The notes under the pieces: model-generated | Told to the model about the DNA's origin: nothing | The model's database searches: none | The model's input: only the letters and a program-made list of their open reading frames with translations | Shown: one piece after another, positions 8,360-16,716 of the stretch | How positions within the stretch are numbered: position 1 is the first letter of the stretch | Layout: each line of letters opens with the position of its first letter | Translations under genes and position numbers: made by a program | Source of the DNA: Butyricicoccus_A sp963588905 | GTDB lineage: Bacteria > Bacillota > Clostridia > Oscillospirales > Butyricicoccaceae | Direction of reading: 5' to 3' | DNA length: 64,000 nucleotides | NCBI GenBank assembly: GCA_963588905.1 | Contig: CAVAJF010000015.1 | Span: 1-64,000, forward strand

Positions 8360-9841
8360 TTATCGACGGTTGTTGCGATGTTTGCGGTTTTTCCGCCTTC
8401 TGCGCTGCTGCTTTTTGATGCGGCGGTTTCGTCTTGCGATGACAGAGAATACCACATACAGGATAAACAGAACGATAACAATGGTGATGAGGATGCGAAC
8501 CGGTGTCCAGTGCAGGAACTTGGAGACCTGATCCAGTGCGTATAAGAGCGTGGACCGCTGAACGGCACTCAGCGCAATCAGATCCTCTTTTGCACACACG
8601 GTTCCGTTATACGAATAAGTAACTGTGCCGAGCTTCTGCCCCTGCGCAATCGGGGCATCGTAGCTGTCGGATACATCCAGCTTGGTTTCCAGATCGGAGG
8701 ATTCTGATCCCTTCGGCAGAAGGACAGAGACATCCTTGGAGGTAACGAGCGTCACATGATCGACGCCCTTGCCGAGACGAACGGGGCACTCTGTCACTGC
8801 GGAGCCGCCCTTCGTGGCGGTCTTCATACGGAAGTTGTCAAAGGCCCACTCAAACAGCCGCTTGGTCTCGGTAAAGCTGCCTGCGTATTCGGTGCCGCCC
8901 TTGGCGCCGAGAATGACGGAATAATAGGAATAGCTGCCCTGCTTGGCATAGGAGACCAGACAGTATCCGGCAGGGGTGGTATGACCGGTTTTGATGCCGT
9001 AGCAGTTGTCGTAATAGATAGACGAGTAGCTGCTGCGGATTAACTCGTTGGTGGTATAGATAATGCGCTCCGGATTCATATTTGTCTCCGGCAGCTTTTT
9101 CTGTGCGGTATTGACAATGGTCTGAAAGGTCGAGTTCTTCATCGCCTCGCGGGCAATCAGGTACATGTCATAGGCACAAGAATAATGATCGGTATCATGC
9201 ATACCAGTTGGATTGACGAAGTGTGTGTTGACACAGCCCAATTCGCTGGCGCGGTCGTTCATCATCTTGACGAAGTTATCCACAGAACCGCCAGCTGTGC
9301 GAGCGAGCGCATTTGCAGCCTCAAACGCTGACGGCAGCATCAGGCAATACAGCAGATTTTCTACGGTGACTTGCTCACCGGCTTTGAGTCCGGCATTGCT
9401 GGCACCGGCGCCTGCGGCGGCAATATCTTCCTGTTTCATCGTGACAACGTCACTCAGTTCGCAGTTTTCCAGCGCGAGCAGGGCGGTCATCATTTTGGTT
9501 GTAGAAGCCGGATATTCCTTTTTCTTCTCGTTTTTTGCCTCAATGATTTCACCGGTCTCTGCGTTGACAAGAATCGAAGCCTTGGCATCAATGGTGATGG
9601 TCGGATTTTTCGGATCCTGTTCTTCGGTTTCCTGGGCAGCAGAGTCGTCCGTTTTGTCCGAGCTGGTACCGCTGGATTTGTCGGTTTTTGTCTCTGTGCT
9701 GTCAGAGGCTTGGTCGGACGATGTGGAAGTGGTGCTTTGCGTGCTCGATGTATCAGAATCGACAGCGAACACCGGTGCTGCCATGCCGGTGAGCAGAGAG
9801 AGAGACAGCAAGAAGGCAGCAAGCTGTTTTTTAACCTTCAT
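8360..9841 (-). CDS. dacF: D-alanyl-D-alanine carboxypeptidase (DacF/PBP5 type)
   Basis: A 493-residue class C low-molecular-weight penicillin-binding protein that would trim the terminal D-Ala of peptidoglycan stems outside the membrane. It has a signal peptide, then a Ser/Thr-rich linker (about 25-75). The catalytic SxxK is S113-T-T-K116 and the KTG is K284-T-G-H-T. The second motif, normally SxN, reads S171-A-F173, so its Asn is replaced by Phe. A beta-rich C-terminal domain, one transmembrane helix and a very basic tail (RRNRR...RNNRR) follow; the tail is longer than usual. It overlaps the upstream small gene by 11 bp and is co-transcribed with it. Confidence 0.88.
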   Translation of the reverse strand: MKVKKQLAAFLLSLSLLTGMAAPVFAVDSDTSSTQSTTSTSSDQASDSTETKTDKSSGTSSDKTDDSAAQETEEQDPKNPTITIDAKASILVNAETGEIIEAKNEKKKEYPASTTKMMTALLALENCELSDVVTMKQEDIAAAGAGASNAGLKAGEQVTVENLLYCLMLPSAFEAANALARTAGGSVDNFVKMMNDRASELGCVNTHFVNPTGMHDTDHYSCAYDMYLIAREAMKNSTFQTIVNTAQKKLPETNMNPERIIYTTNELIRSSYSSIYYDNCYGIKTGHTTPAGYCLVSYAKQGSYSYYSVILGAKGGTEYAGSFTETKRLFEWAFDNFRMKTATKGGSAVTECPVRLGKGVDHVTLVTSKDVSVLLPKGSESSDLETKLDVSDSYDAPIAQGQKLGTVTYSYNGTVCAKEDLIALSAVQRSTLLYALDQVSKFLHWTPVRILITIVIVLFILYVVFSVIARRNRRIKKQQRRRRKNRKHRNNRR

Positions 9842-10322
9842 CTACGTGTTCCTCCTTTGTTTCTTCTGTTTCTTCCGAAACGGATGCGGTTTCTTCTTGT
9901 TTCGCCTGTTCGGCAGTTACATCCGTTTCTGTATCGGTTTCCGGTTTGGATTCGGTTTTCGGTGTTTCGTCATCATCCTCCCAGAGGTCGGCAAATTGAC
10001 TGAGATCCTCGGAAATCAGGGGAGGATGCTCCTCCTCTGGCTGTTTGGATGGGGTAGAAGAAGCCGAATGCGGTGCTTCCGGTTCTTTTTCTTCAAAGAA
10101 GAAATCTGCATCACTGAAGCGGCCGCGAATGCGGGCTGGCTTCGGCGGACGGCGGCGCAGGGCATCATAGGTAAACCGGCGGCAGCTGCCTGCCATGGCT
10201 ACGATGCCGCGAAATTCGCAGACGCCTTGGTATTCATTGTCCGGCTTACAGTGAGCGCAGTACGCACAATGCGGCTCAATGGATTCATTGTATAAGCAGT
10301 TCCTTCGGAACAGGTTAAACAT
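9831..10322 (-). CDS. Cys-rich small protein with acidic tail, unknown function
   Basis: A 163-residue protein of no family I recognise. The first 50 residues hold six cysteines, including CAYCAHC and further Cys at about 35 and 47, and look like a small zinc-binding or Fe-S fold. Residues 55-75 are basic. The remainder is acidic and low in complexity (Glu, Thr, Asp, Pro), probably disordered. It has no signal peptide or membrane segment. Its stop overlaps the carboxypeptidase start by 11 bp, so translation is likely coupled and a role in cell wall synthesis or sporulation is possible. AAGGAG lies upstream of the ATG. Confidence 0.65.
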   Translation of the reverse strand: MFNLFRRNCLYNESIEPHCAYCAHCKPDNEYQGVCEFRGIVAMAGSCRRFTYDALRRRPPKPARIRGRFSDADFFFEEKEPEAPHSASSTPSKQPEEEHPPLISEDLSQFADLWEDDDETPKTESKPETDTETDVTAEQAKQEETASVSEETEETKEEHVDEG

Positions 10323-10360
10323 AGCAAGTCTCCTTTTCTGTCATAAGACACTATCATAAT

Positions 10361-10389
10361 ATTATAGCGTATTTTATCCGCGGTTTCCA
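10361..10389 (-). promoter_or_regulatory. Possible promoter of the Cys-rich gene and dacF
   Basis: On minus, -10 TATAAT (10361-10366) is preceded at 17 bp by a poor -35 TGGAAA (10384-10389). It lies between ylbJ and the Cys-rich gene, so that pair can be transcribed separately from ylbJ. Confidence 0.4.
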
Positions 10390-10419
10390 GACGCAAGAGG
10401 ACGAAAATATTACTGAAAT

Positions 10420-11400
10420 TTATCGTGTTTCCAGCCAGCTTGCCGGTACGACAGAAATAGCCAACAGACAGAGACAAAAAGCAAGGACGGCGTGAACCAG
10501 CTTTCCGCGGATACAGGCGCGGAAGGATAGGCCTTCTGTTACAGCGGCGGTTTGAAACAGCACGGAACATCCGCCAAATGCACATAAAAAAGAAACCGCG
10601 GTGAGCCGCGCAGAGAGGGGGCCGGAATCCAAGGTCAGACAGGAAAGCCCTTGGGTGAGTTCGAAGATACCGATTATCACCCCTGTGCCGTCAGTCAGAC
10701 CGCCTGCGCGAAATACCGGTGCAAAGACAGAAAGAAGAACAGACAAGATACCGATCTGGCGGAGAAGAGACAAGATGACGGAAAAAACAAGCACAAAGGC
10801 AGATACATGCAGGCTGGCGCGTCCGGCAGACAGCACAGCCTGCACAAACAACGGAATCCAACGCAGAGATTTTGCTTGCTCGGTCAGAACCGTTGCCTTG
10901 GGCGCAGTCTTCGGACGCAAGAGAAAGGCCGTCAGCAGAGCTGAGACGATATGCACGAGATATAGAAAGATGCCAGCGCGCAGGGAGTGAAACAGGCCGT
11001 TGCCGCACATGCCGATGAGGAAGGCGGGGCCGGTGTTGTTGCACACTGCCGCCAAGGCGTTTGCCTGTTCGCGCGTGCACTGCTTGCTGTGGTATAGCTC
11101 GGCTGCCATGCGTGCTCCGGCAGGATAGCCGCCCAAAAAACTCAGCAGCATGGCTGCTGAGCCGCAGGCAGGTAAATGCAATAGCTTGCGAAACGGAACC
11201 GCGAAGAGCGCGCCGAGCGTTTGCGCCAGTCCGTAGGAGATAGCAAGTGTGCTGGCGACAAAAAACGGAAATAATGCCGGAATGACAGAAGATAGGCAGA
11301 GATGCAGAGCTGCGTGTACGGCATCGGTACACGCGGCGGAATATCTGCACAAAAGCAGCAAAAAAACCAGACATCCGACGGAATATAGACGGGAACGCAT
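10420..11400 (-). CDS. ylbJ: YlbJ-like sporulation integral membrane protein
   Basis: A 326-residue protein with about eight membrane helices. It has the YlbJ/nucleoside-recognition (Gate) hallmarks: ALFPFFV near residue 42, SFLGGYPAGARM near 90 and NNTGPAFLIG near 122. In Bacillus YlbJ is made in the mother cell under sigma-E and is needed for spore cortex formation. The start has AAAGGAG about 8 bases upstream. It is divergent from yqfC, another sigma-E-type sporulation gene, which supports the call. Confidence 0.85.
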   Translation of the reverse strand: MRSRLYSVGCLVFLLLLCRYSAACTDAVHAALHLCLSSVIPALFPFFVASTLAISYGLAQTLGALFAVPFRKLLHLPACGSAAMLLSFLGGYPAGARMAAELYHSKQCTREQANALAAVCNNTGPAFLIGMCGNGLFHSLRAGIFLYLVHIVSALLTAFLLRPKTAPKATVLTEQAKSLRWIPLFVQAVLSAGRASLHVSAFVLVFSVILSLLRQIGILSVLLSVFAPVFRAGGLTDGTGVIIGIFELTQGLSCLTLDSGPLSARLTAVSFLCAFGGCSVLFQTAAVTEGLSFRACIRGKLVHAVLAFCLCLLAISVVPASWLETR

Positions 11401-11490
11401 ACGAATCAGCTCCTTTCTCGCTTCATTTTATCGGGACATGGCAACAATCATGCTGCCGGTGCATACAAATTTCCAGAGGAGGGAACGGGT
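11401..11490. promoter_or_regulatory. Divergent sporulation-gene intergenic region
   Basis: CATACAAAT at 11462-11470 resembles a sigma-E -10 (CATACANT) for yqfC. On minus, GATAAAAT could serve ylbJ. The matching -35 elements are poor, so these are weak calls that rest mostly on the identity of the two flanking genes. Confidence 0.3.
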
Positions 11491-11733
11491 GTGGAAACAA
11501 AATTTCCGGAGCTGGGCGGTGCGCCATGCATCGAGCTGGACGGAAACCGCAGCATCGTGATAACCGGTCGCTGCGCGATTGTGCTGTATAGTCAGGAGGA
11601 GATGCGGATTCACTGCGGCAGATTGCTCATTCAGATCACAGGCAGTGCGTTGGAGCTGGGGACGCTGGATGAGCAGGAGCTGTCTATTACCGGACTGATT
11701 GCCCAGGTGGGATTTTTGACAGAGGGAGTGTGA
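11491..11733 (+). CDS. yqfC: Sporulation protein YqfC (YabP family)
   Basis: An 80-residue protein with the YabP/YqfC fold pattern (GRCAIVLYSQEEMRIHCGRLLIQITG). It lies immediately before yqfD, as in Bacillus and Clostridia. The family is expressed in the mother cell during sporulation; its biochemical role is unknown. The GTG start at 11491 has AGGAGGG 7 bases upstream. Only 7 bp separate it from yqfD. Confidence 0.88.
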   Translation: METKFPELGGAPCIELDGNRSIVITGRCAIVLYSQEEMRIHCGRLLIQITGSALELGTLDEQELSITGLIAQVGFLTEGV

Positions 11734-11740
11734 GTGCAGA

Positions 11741-12970
11741 ATGGTTGCCGAATGGATTCGGCTGGCAGGGGGAATGCTGACCATCCGTGTGCGCGGCGCA
11801 GAGCTGGAACGCTTTCTCAACATCTGTTCGGCACATCGAATTTTGCTGTATCGCATTCGCCGGACGCAGTTGGATGAGCTGCAAGCGGAGGTGTCTCTGC
11901 GCGATTTTTACCGTCTGTCGCGCGTGCGCAAACGATCGCGCTGTCGGGTGCATATTCTCCGGCGACGCGGCTTTCCGTTTTTTTGGAAGCACATCCGCCA
12001 TCGGCACGGCTTGTGGATGGGATTGGTTTTGATGGGATGGCTGTGCTGGGAGCTGTCCACACGCATTTGGATGATAGATCTGCAGCTGGGGCAGGGCGTG
12101 GACAGTCAGGTCATCATGCAGGAGCTGAAACAGCTGCATATTGACGTTGGCACGAGAAGTGCGGCGATTGATGCCAAGGATGTCAAGCGGCATATGATGA
12201 TAACCTTGGATGAACTCAAGTATTTTTCCGTCAATGTAGAGGGAAATGTGCTGACGGTACAGGCGGCCGCAGCGAAGCCGCCGCCGGAGGACGAGACCAA
12301 GCAAGGAATTCATGATGTTGTCGCATCGAAAGACGGCGTGATTCGGAAAATCTCTGTCGGCCGCGGCACACAGCTGTGCAAGACCGGCGATGCCGTTGTG
12401 CGCGGACAGATGCTGGTTGATGCATTGGTGGAGAAACAGGGAGAGCTGGACGAGGATCGGCTCACCGATGCCAATGCGCAGGTGTGGGCGGATGTGCGCT
12501 ATTATGTGACGCGGAAACTGCCGCTCGAAGCCTCGAGAAAAACCGAAATAGGCAGAAAAAAGCACCGGTATGCCCTGTGTTTCGGAAAAACACGGATAAA
12601 TTTGTATAGGAGCAGTAGTCTAACCGATGGGATTTGTGATAGAATAATAACGATGAAAACGGTGCGCCTGAATGAACATCTGGTGCTGCCGATTTCCCTG
12701 TACTGTGAGACCGTGATTCCATATCAGACAGAACCTGTGCTGCTCCGGGCGGAAACGATGCAAAACCGGCTGGAATATGGAACAAAGCGGTCTGTACAAG
12801 CACAGCTGCAGGAAGGCTGCCTGACATCCATGCAGGCAGATCTGAACACGGAAGATCATGCCGCTGTCCTGCGGTCTGTCGTATGGTGTTATGAACAGAT
12901 TGCTGAACGTGTGGAAAGCAGCAGAACAGAGCTTCCGCCATCAAAGGAAAACAAGGAGAGCGAAGAATAA
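11741..12970 (+). CDS. yqfD: Sporulation protein YqfD
   Basis: A 409-residue protein. A basic N-terminal domain (about 1-85) leads to one membrane helix (about 88-110), then a long extracellular domain with a stretch VEGNVLTVQAA characteristic of YqfD. In Bacillus it is a sigma-E-dependent sporulation protein. It heads the conserved yqfD-phoH-ybeY-era order seen here. Confidence 0.88.
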   Translation: MVAEWIRLAGGMLTIRVRGAELERFLNICSAHRILLYRIRRTQLDELQAEVSLRDFYRLSRVRKRSRCRVHILRRRGFPFFWKHIRHRHGLWMGLVLMGWLCWELSTRIWMIDLQLGQGVDSQVIMQELKQLHIDVGTRSAAIDAKDVKRHMMITLDELKYFSVNVEGNVLTVQAAAAKPPPEDETKQGIHDVVASKDGVIRKISVGRGTQLCKTGDAVVRGQMLVDALVEKQGELDEDRLTDANAQVWADVRYYVTRKLPLEASRKTEIGRKKHRYALCFGKTRINLYRSSSLTDGICDRIITMKTVRLNEHLVLPISLYCETVIPYQTEPVLLRAETMQNRLEYGTKRSVQAQLQEGCLTSMQADLNTEDHAAVLRSVVWCYEQIAERVESSRTELPPSKENKESEE

Positions 12971-12972
12971 AT

Positions 12973-13983
12973 ATGGCAGAAACGACCATGCATATTGACT
13001 CCATTGATTTAATCATGGGAATTTTTGGCGCATTCGATGAAAACATGAAGGTGCTGGAAAAAGCGCTGGATGTCACGGTGCTCAGCCGAGAGACCGAACT
13101 CAAAGTCACCGGATCGGATCCCGAACATGTGGAGCTGGCGATGAAAACGATCCAGTCTCTGATGCAGCTTGCCGAGCGCGGCGAGAGCATCGGCACACAG
13201 ACCGTGCAGTATGTGCTGGGGCTCGTCAAGGACGGCAGACAGAATCAGATTGCTGAGATTGGCAAGGACGTCGTGTGCATCACGGCGAAGGGCAAGCCGA
13301 TCAAGGCAAAGACGCTGGGACAAAAACGGTATATGGATGCGATGCGCACACATACGGTCACGATTGGCATCGGACCGGCGGGCACAGGCAAAACCTATCT
13401 CGCCGTTGCAGCTGCTGTGGCGGCGTTTCGTGATAAGCAGATCAGCCGCATTATTTTGACCCGCCCGGCTGTCGAAGCGGGAGAAAAGCTCGGCTTTTTG
13501 CCGGGTGATTTGCAGAGCAAGGTAGATCCGTATCTGCGTCCGCTGTATGACGGTCTGTTTGATATGATGGGTGCAGAGACATTCAATAAGCTGCTGGAGC
13601 GCGGCAGCATTGAGGTCGCGCCGCTCGCATATATGCGCGGACGTACCTTGGATGATTCGTTTATTATTTTGGACGAAGCACAGAACACGACGCCGGAGCA
13701 GATGAAGATGTTCCTGACGCGTATCGGCTTTGGCTCTAAGGCGGTTGTCACGGGTGATATTACCCAGATTGACCTGCCGGGAGACCGCGTGAGCGGTCTG
13801 AAAGAGGCGGTTCGCGTGCTCAAGAATGTCGAGGACATCGCGCAGTGCCAGCTGACAGATAAGGACGTGGTACGACATGAGCTGGTACAGCGCATTGTTC
13901 GTGCATACGAGAAATATGAACAGCAGAAGCAGCTGCGCGCCAAGGAAAGCGCGGCAAAGCGTCGGACACAGAACAGAAAGTGA
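12973..13983 (+). CDS. phoH: PhoH-like ATPase
   Basis: A 336-residue P-loop ATPase with Walker A GPAGTGKT (134-141) and Walker B FIILDEAQN. An N-terminal KH-like/PhoH-N region precedes it. The family is thought to act in RNA metabolism, and its conserved neighbour ybeY supports that. The start lies 2 bp after the yqfD stop, with GGAGAG upstream. Phosphate regulation, from which the name derives, is not implied. Confidence 0.92.
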   Translation: MAETTMHIDSIDLIMGIFGAFDENMKVLEKALDVTVLSRETELKVTGSDPEHVELAMKTIQSLMQLAERGESIGTQTVQYVLGLVKDGRQNQIAEIGKDVVCITAKGKPIKAKTLGQKRYMDAMRTHTVTIGIGPAGTGKTYLAVAAAVAAFRDKQISRIILTRPAVEAGEKLGFLPGDLQSKVDPYLRPLYDGLFDMMGAETFNKLLERGSIEVAPLAYMRGRTLDDSFIILDEAQNTTPEQMKMFLTRIGFGSKAVVTGDITQIDLPGDRVSGLKEAVRVLKNVEDIAQCQLTDKDVVRHELVQRIVRAYEKYEQQKQLRAKESAAKRRTQNRK

Positions 13984-13993
13984 GGCAAAGAGT

Positions 13994-14506
13994 ATGCATC
14001 GCATTCGCATTACGCCGGAGGCAGAGATCGAGCAGTTTGAGCAGGTTGCCGAGCTGATTACGCGCTGTGCACAAAAGGCATTGGAAACCGAAGGCGCACC
14101 GGAAAACAGCTTTGTGGATGTCACGATTGTGGATAACGAGACCATTCGCACGCTCAATCGAGAGAACCGTGGAAAGGACGCCGTGACCGATGTGCTGTCT
14201 TTTCCGATGCTGGAATTTTACAACGGCGAATGGCCGGAAGATGTGGAACTGGAGCGCGATCCGGGAGATCATTCGTTGTTTTTGGGCGATATGATTCTCA
14301 ATTATGACCGCGCTGTGGAGCAGGCGAAGGAATACGGCCATTCGACCGAACGGGAATGCGGCTTTTTGACCGTGCACTCCATGATGCACCTGCTCGGCTA
14401 CGATCATGAACGCAGTGAGGAGGAACGGCAGCTTCAGCGCAAGCATGAAGAGGCGGTGCTGGAATCGCTGGGGCTGCGCCGCGATACCGACCAGTTTGAA
14501 AAGTAA
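13994..14506 (+). CDS. ybeY: Endoribonuclease YbeY (rRNA maturation)
   Basis: A 170-residue zinc metalloprotein that acts in 16S rRNA 3' maturation and ribosome quality control. The metal ligands are in place in the HxxxHxxxxxH motif: His128, His132 and His138 (HSMMHLLGYDH). I place the start at the ATG at 13994, with GAGG 8 bases upstream, since the longer reading would lie inside phoH. It sits 10 bp after phoH and 23 bp before era, in the usual order. Confidence 0.95.
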   Translation: MHRIRITPEAEIEQFEQVAELITRCAQKALETEGAPENSFVDVTIVDNETIRTLNRENRGKDAVTDVLSFPMLEFYNGEWPEDVELERDPGDHSLFLGDMILNYDRAVEQAKEYGHSTERECGFLTVHSMMHLLGYDHERSEEERQLQRKHEEAVLESLGLRRDTDQFEK

Positions 14507-14529
14507 GTGGAACGAGAAGGAGAACTAGC

Positions 14530-15423
14530 ATGAGTGTAAAAAAGAGTGCCATTATTTCCATCGTGGGCAAGCCGAATGTCGGAAAATCGACGCTGCTCAA
14601 TCAGTTGGTCGGCACAAAGATTGCCATTGTATCCAATAAGCCGCAGACAACGCGCACGCGCATTACCGGCGTTGTGACCAAGGGAGACTGTCAATTTGTC
14701 TTTCAGGACACACCGGGTCTGCATAAGCCGCGTTCCCGTCTGGGCGATTACATGGTAAAAGTCGTCAATGATACCGTGACAGATGTAGATATTGCTGCGA
14801 TGGTTGTCGATCCGGTGCCGCACATCGGACCGGCAGAGCAGGAGCTGATGGAGCGCATGACGCAGTATCATATGCCGTCTGTCCTCGTTATCAATAAAAT
14901 TGATACGGTGAAAAATGAGGATTTGCTCGCGGTCATCGCGGCATATTCGGAGGCGCACAAATGGGATGCGGTTGTTCCGCTGTCGGCAAAGACCGGTGAA
15001 AACTGCGAGATTCTGTTTGAAGAATTCGCCAAATTTGCCATTGAAGGCCCGCAGTTGTTCCCGGACGATATGCTGTGCGATCAGCCGGAGCGTCAGCTCG
15101 TTGCGGAGATTATTCGTGAAAAAATGCTGCGCAATTTGGAGCGCGAAGTGCCGCATGGCACCGCTGTTGCCGTCGAGCAGATGCATGAGCGCGACGACGG
15201 TCTGATGAATATCGCTGCGACGATTTACTGCGAGAAAAAAAGCCATAAGGGCATTATCATCGGAAAAAATGGCACGATGCTGCGCAAAATCGGTGCAGAA
15301 GCGCGAAAGGATATTGAGGAACTGCTCGATACCCGTGTCTATTTGCAGCTGTGGGTCAAGGTCAAAGAAGGTTGGCGCAACAATCAGTATCAGATGCGCA
15401 ACTTTGGCTATGAAAACGAGTAA
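14530..15423 (+). CDS. era: GTPase Era
   Basis: A 297-residue GTPase that binds the 3' end of 16S rRNA and promotes 30S assembly. The G1 motif is GKPNVGKST (13-21), G3 is DTPG and G4 is NKID. The C-terminal KH domain includes IIIGKNGTMLRKIG. AAGGAG precedes the ATG by 6 bases. The dgkA and cdd genes often found between ybeY and era in Firmicutes are absent. Confidence 0.97.
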   Translation: MSVKKSAIISIVGKPNVGKSTLLNQLVGTKIAIVSNKPQTTRTRITGVVTKGDCQFVFQDTPGLHKPRSRLGDYMVKVVNDTVTDVDIAAMVVDPVPHIGPAEQELMERMTQYHMPSVLVINKIDTVKNEDLLAVIAAYSEAHKWDAVVPLSAKTGENCEILFEEFAKFAIEGPQLFPDDMLCDQPERQLVAEIIREKMLRNLEREVPHGTAVAVEQMHERDDGLMNIAATIYCEKKSHKGIIIGKNGTMLRKIGAEARKDIEELLDTRVYLQLWVKVKEGWRNNQYQMRNFGYENE

Positions 15424-15426
15424 CAC

Positions 15427-16191
15427 ATGGCACAGCAGCATATCACGGTCAGAGGATTGGTGATCCGACAGACGGACTTTGGAGACAATGACCGGTATAT
15501 CACGCTTTTGACCGAAAAATTGGGCAAGATTGAAGTGCTGTGCCGCGGCATCCGGCGCAAACGCGGACGCTTGGTGACAGCGACTTCTCTGTTTCAGTAC
15601 AGCGAATTCACTTTGTTTGCGGGCAGACAATACCAGCTCAATGACGCTGTCATAGATACCGCGTTTTGGAGCGGTATCACGAGCAATATTGAGTACTATG
15701 CACTGTGTTGCTATTTTGCTGATTTGGCAAATATCGCATCGGTCGAGGAGCAGACAACGCAGCAGATTTTGCGGCTGTTTTTGCGGGCGCTGTATGCGCT
15801 GGATCGCCAGAGCCGCCAGGTACAGGCGGTCAAGGCGGCGTTTGAGCTGCGACTGGCCTGTCTGCTCGGCTTTCAGCCGGAGCTGAACGGCTGCGGTGCA
15901 TGTGGCGAGACCGAATGCGGCAATTGGTCGTTTTTGCTGGAAAATGGCGCACTGATTTGTGACAGCTGCCGAAAGCGTGTCGGCGGCACGTATTTTTCCG
16001 TGTCCGAGGGCGTGCTGCACGCGCTGCGGTATATCGCGTATTGTCCGGATAAAAAAGAGTTTTCGTTCGCTGTCAGCGAACAGACTGCCAAACAGCTCGG
16101 CACGATTTGTGAAAGATATTTGCTGTATCATATGGATGTGCAGTGTCAAGAGACATTGGGCTTTTATCATTCCCTGTTTGATATAACGTGA
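15427..16191 (+). CDS. recO: DNA repair protein RecO
   Basis: A 254-residue protein with an N-terminal OB fold. A C-terminal zinc site of four cysteines follows (CGACGETECG, then CDSC). RecO helps load RecA onto SSB-coated single-stranded DNA with RecR. Its ATG follows the era stop by 3 bp, so the two are tightly coupled. The era-recO pairing is conserved in Firmicutes. Confidence 0.95.
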   Translation: MAQQHITVRGLVIRQTDFGDNDRYITLLTEKLGKIEVLCRGIRRKRGRLVTATSLFQYSEFTLFAGRQYQLNDAVIDTAFWSGITSNIEYYALCCYFADLANIASVEEQTTQQILRLFLRALYALDRQSRQVQAVKAAFELRLACLLGFQPELNGCGACGETECGNWSFLLENGALICDSCRKRVGGTYFSVSEGVLHALRYIAYCPDKKEFSFAVSEQTAKQLGTICERYLLYHMDVQCQETLGFYHSLFDIT

Positions 16192-16203
16192 GGAGGGATG
16201 GTT

Positions 16204-16674
16204 ATGCGCACGAGGCGGCATACTGTATTAGAAGTTGTTGCGTGGCTGTTGTTGCTGGCAAGCTATGGCATTGCCATATACGGCATGAGGTATTTGCCGG
16301 AAACTATCGCAACGCATTTTGCGCTGGATGGCACGCCGGATGGCTATGGCTCTCCCGGCTCCATGCTCATTCTCCCGCTTATCATCACGATTGCGTCCGG
16401 TGTCGTCAGCTTAGTCGCACATTTCGTGCCGGTAGATATGCTCAATATACCGTTTGAGATGAACAAGAAAAACGAAGAGCGCGTCTATCAGACCGTCATA
16501 ACCATGCTGCATGTATTGCAGATAGAAATCGGTGCGTATACGCTGTACATGACAATCATGAGCTATCGGCAAGACGGACGGTATGCGATATTGAGCCTGG
16601 TCATCTTTTTGACGGCACTCGCTGTGACAACTATCGGCGCGACGGTGCGGGCGTATCACATCAATCAACAATAA
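16204..16674 (+). CDS. DUF1648 (SdpI-like) membrane protein
   Basis: A 156-residue protein with four hydrophobic segments. The first loop, LPETIATHFALDGTPDGYGSPG, contains the HFxxxGxPDGYGS pattern of DUF1648, the N-terminal domain of SdpI-type immunity/signalling proteins. No SdpI C-terminal domain is present. Function unknown. The ATG at 16204 is preferred over 16198 because AGGAGGG ends at 16197, immediately before the earlier one. It lies within the recO-mutS2 run. Confidence 0.8.
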   Translation: MRTRRHTVLEVVAWLLLLASYGIAIYGMRYLPETIATHFALDGTPDGYGSPGSMLILPLIITIASGVVSLVAHFVPVDMLNIPFEMNKKNEERVYQTVITMLHVLQIEIGAYTLYMTIMSYRQDGRYAILSLVIFLTALAVTTIGATVRAYHINQQ

Positions 16675-16716
16675 TTACATAGAAATAGAATATTTTTAGG
16701 AGCTTTGACAAGAAAA

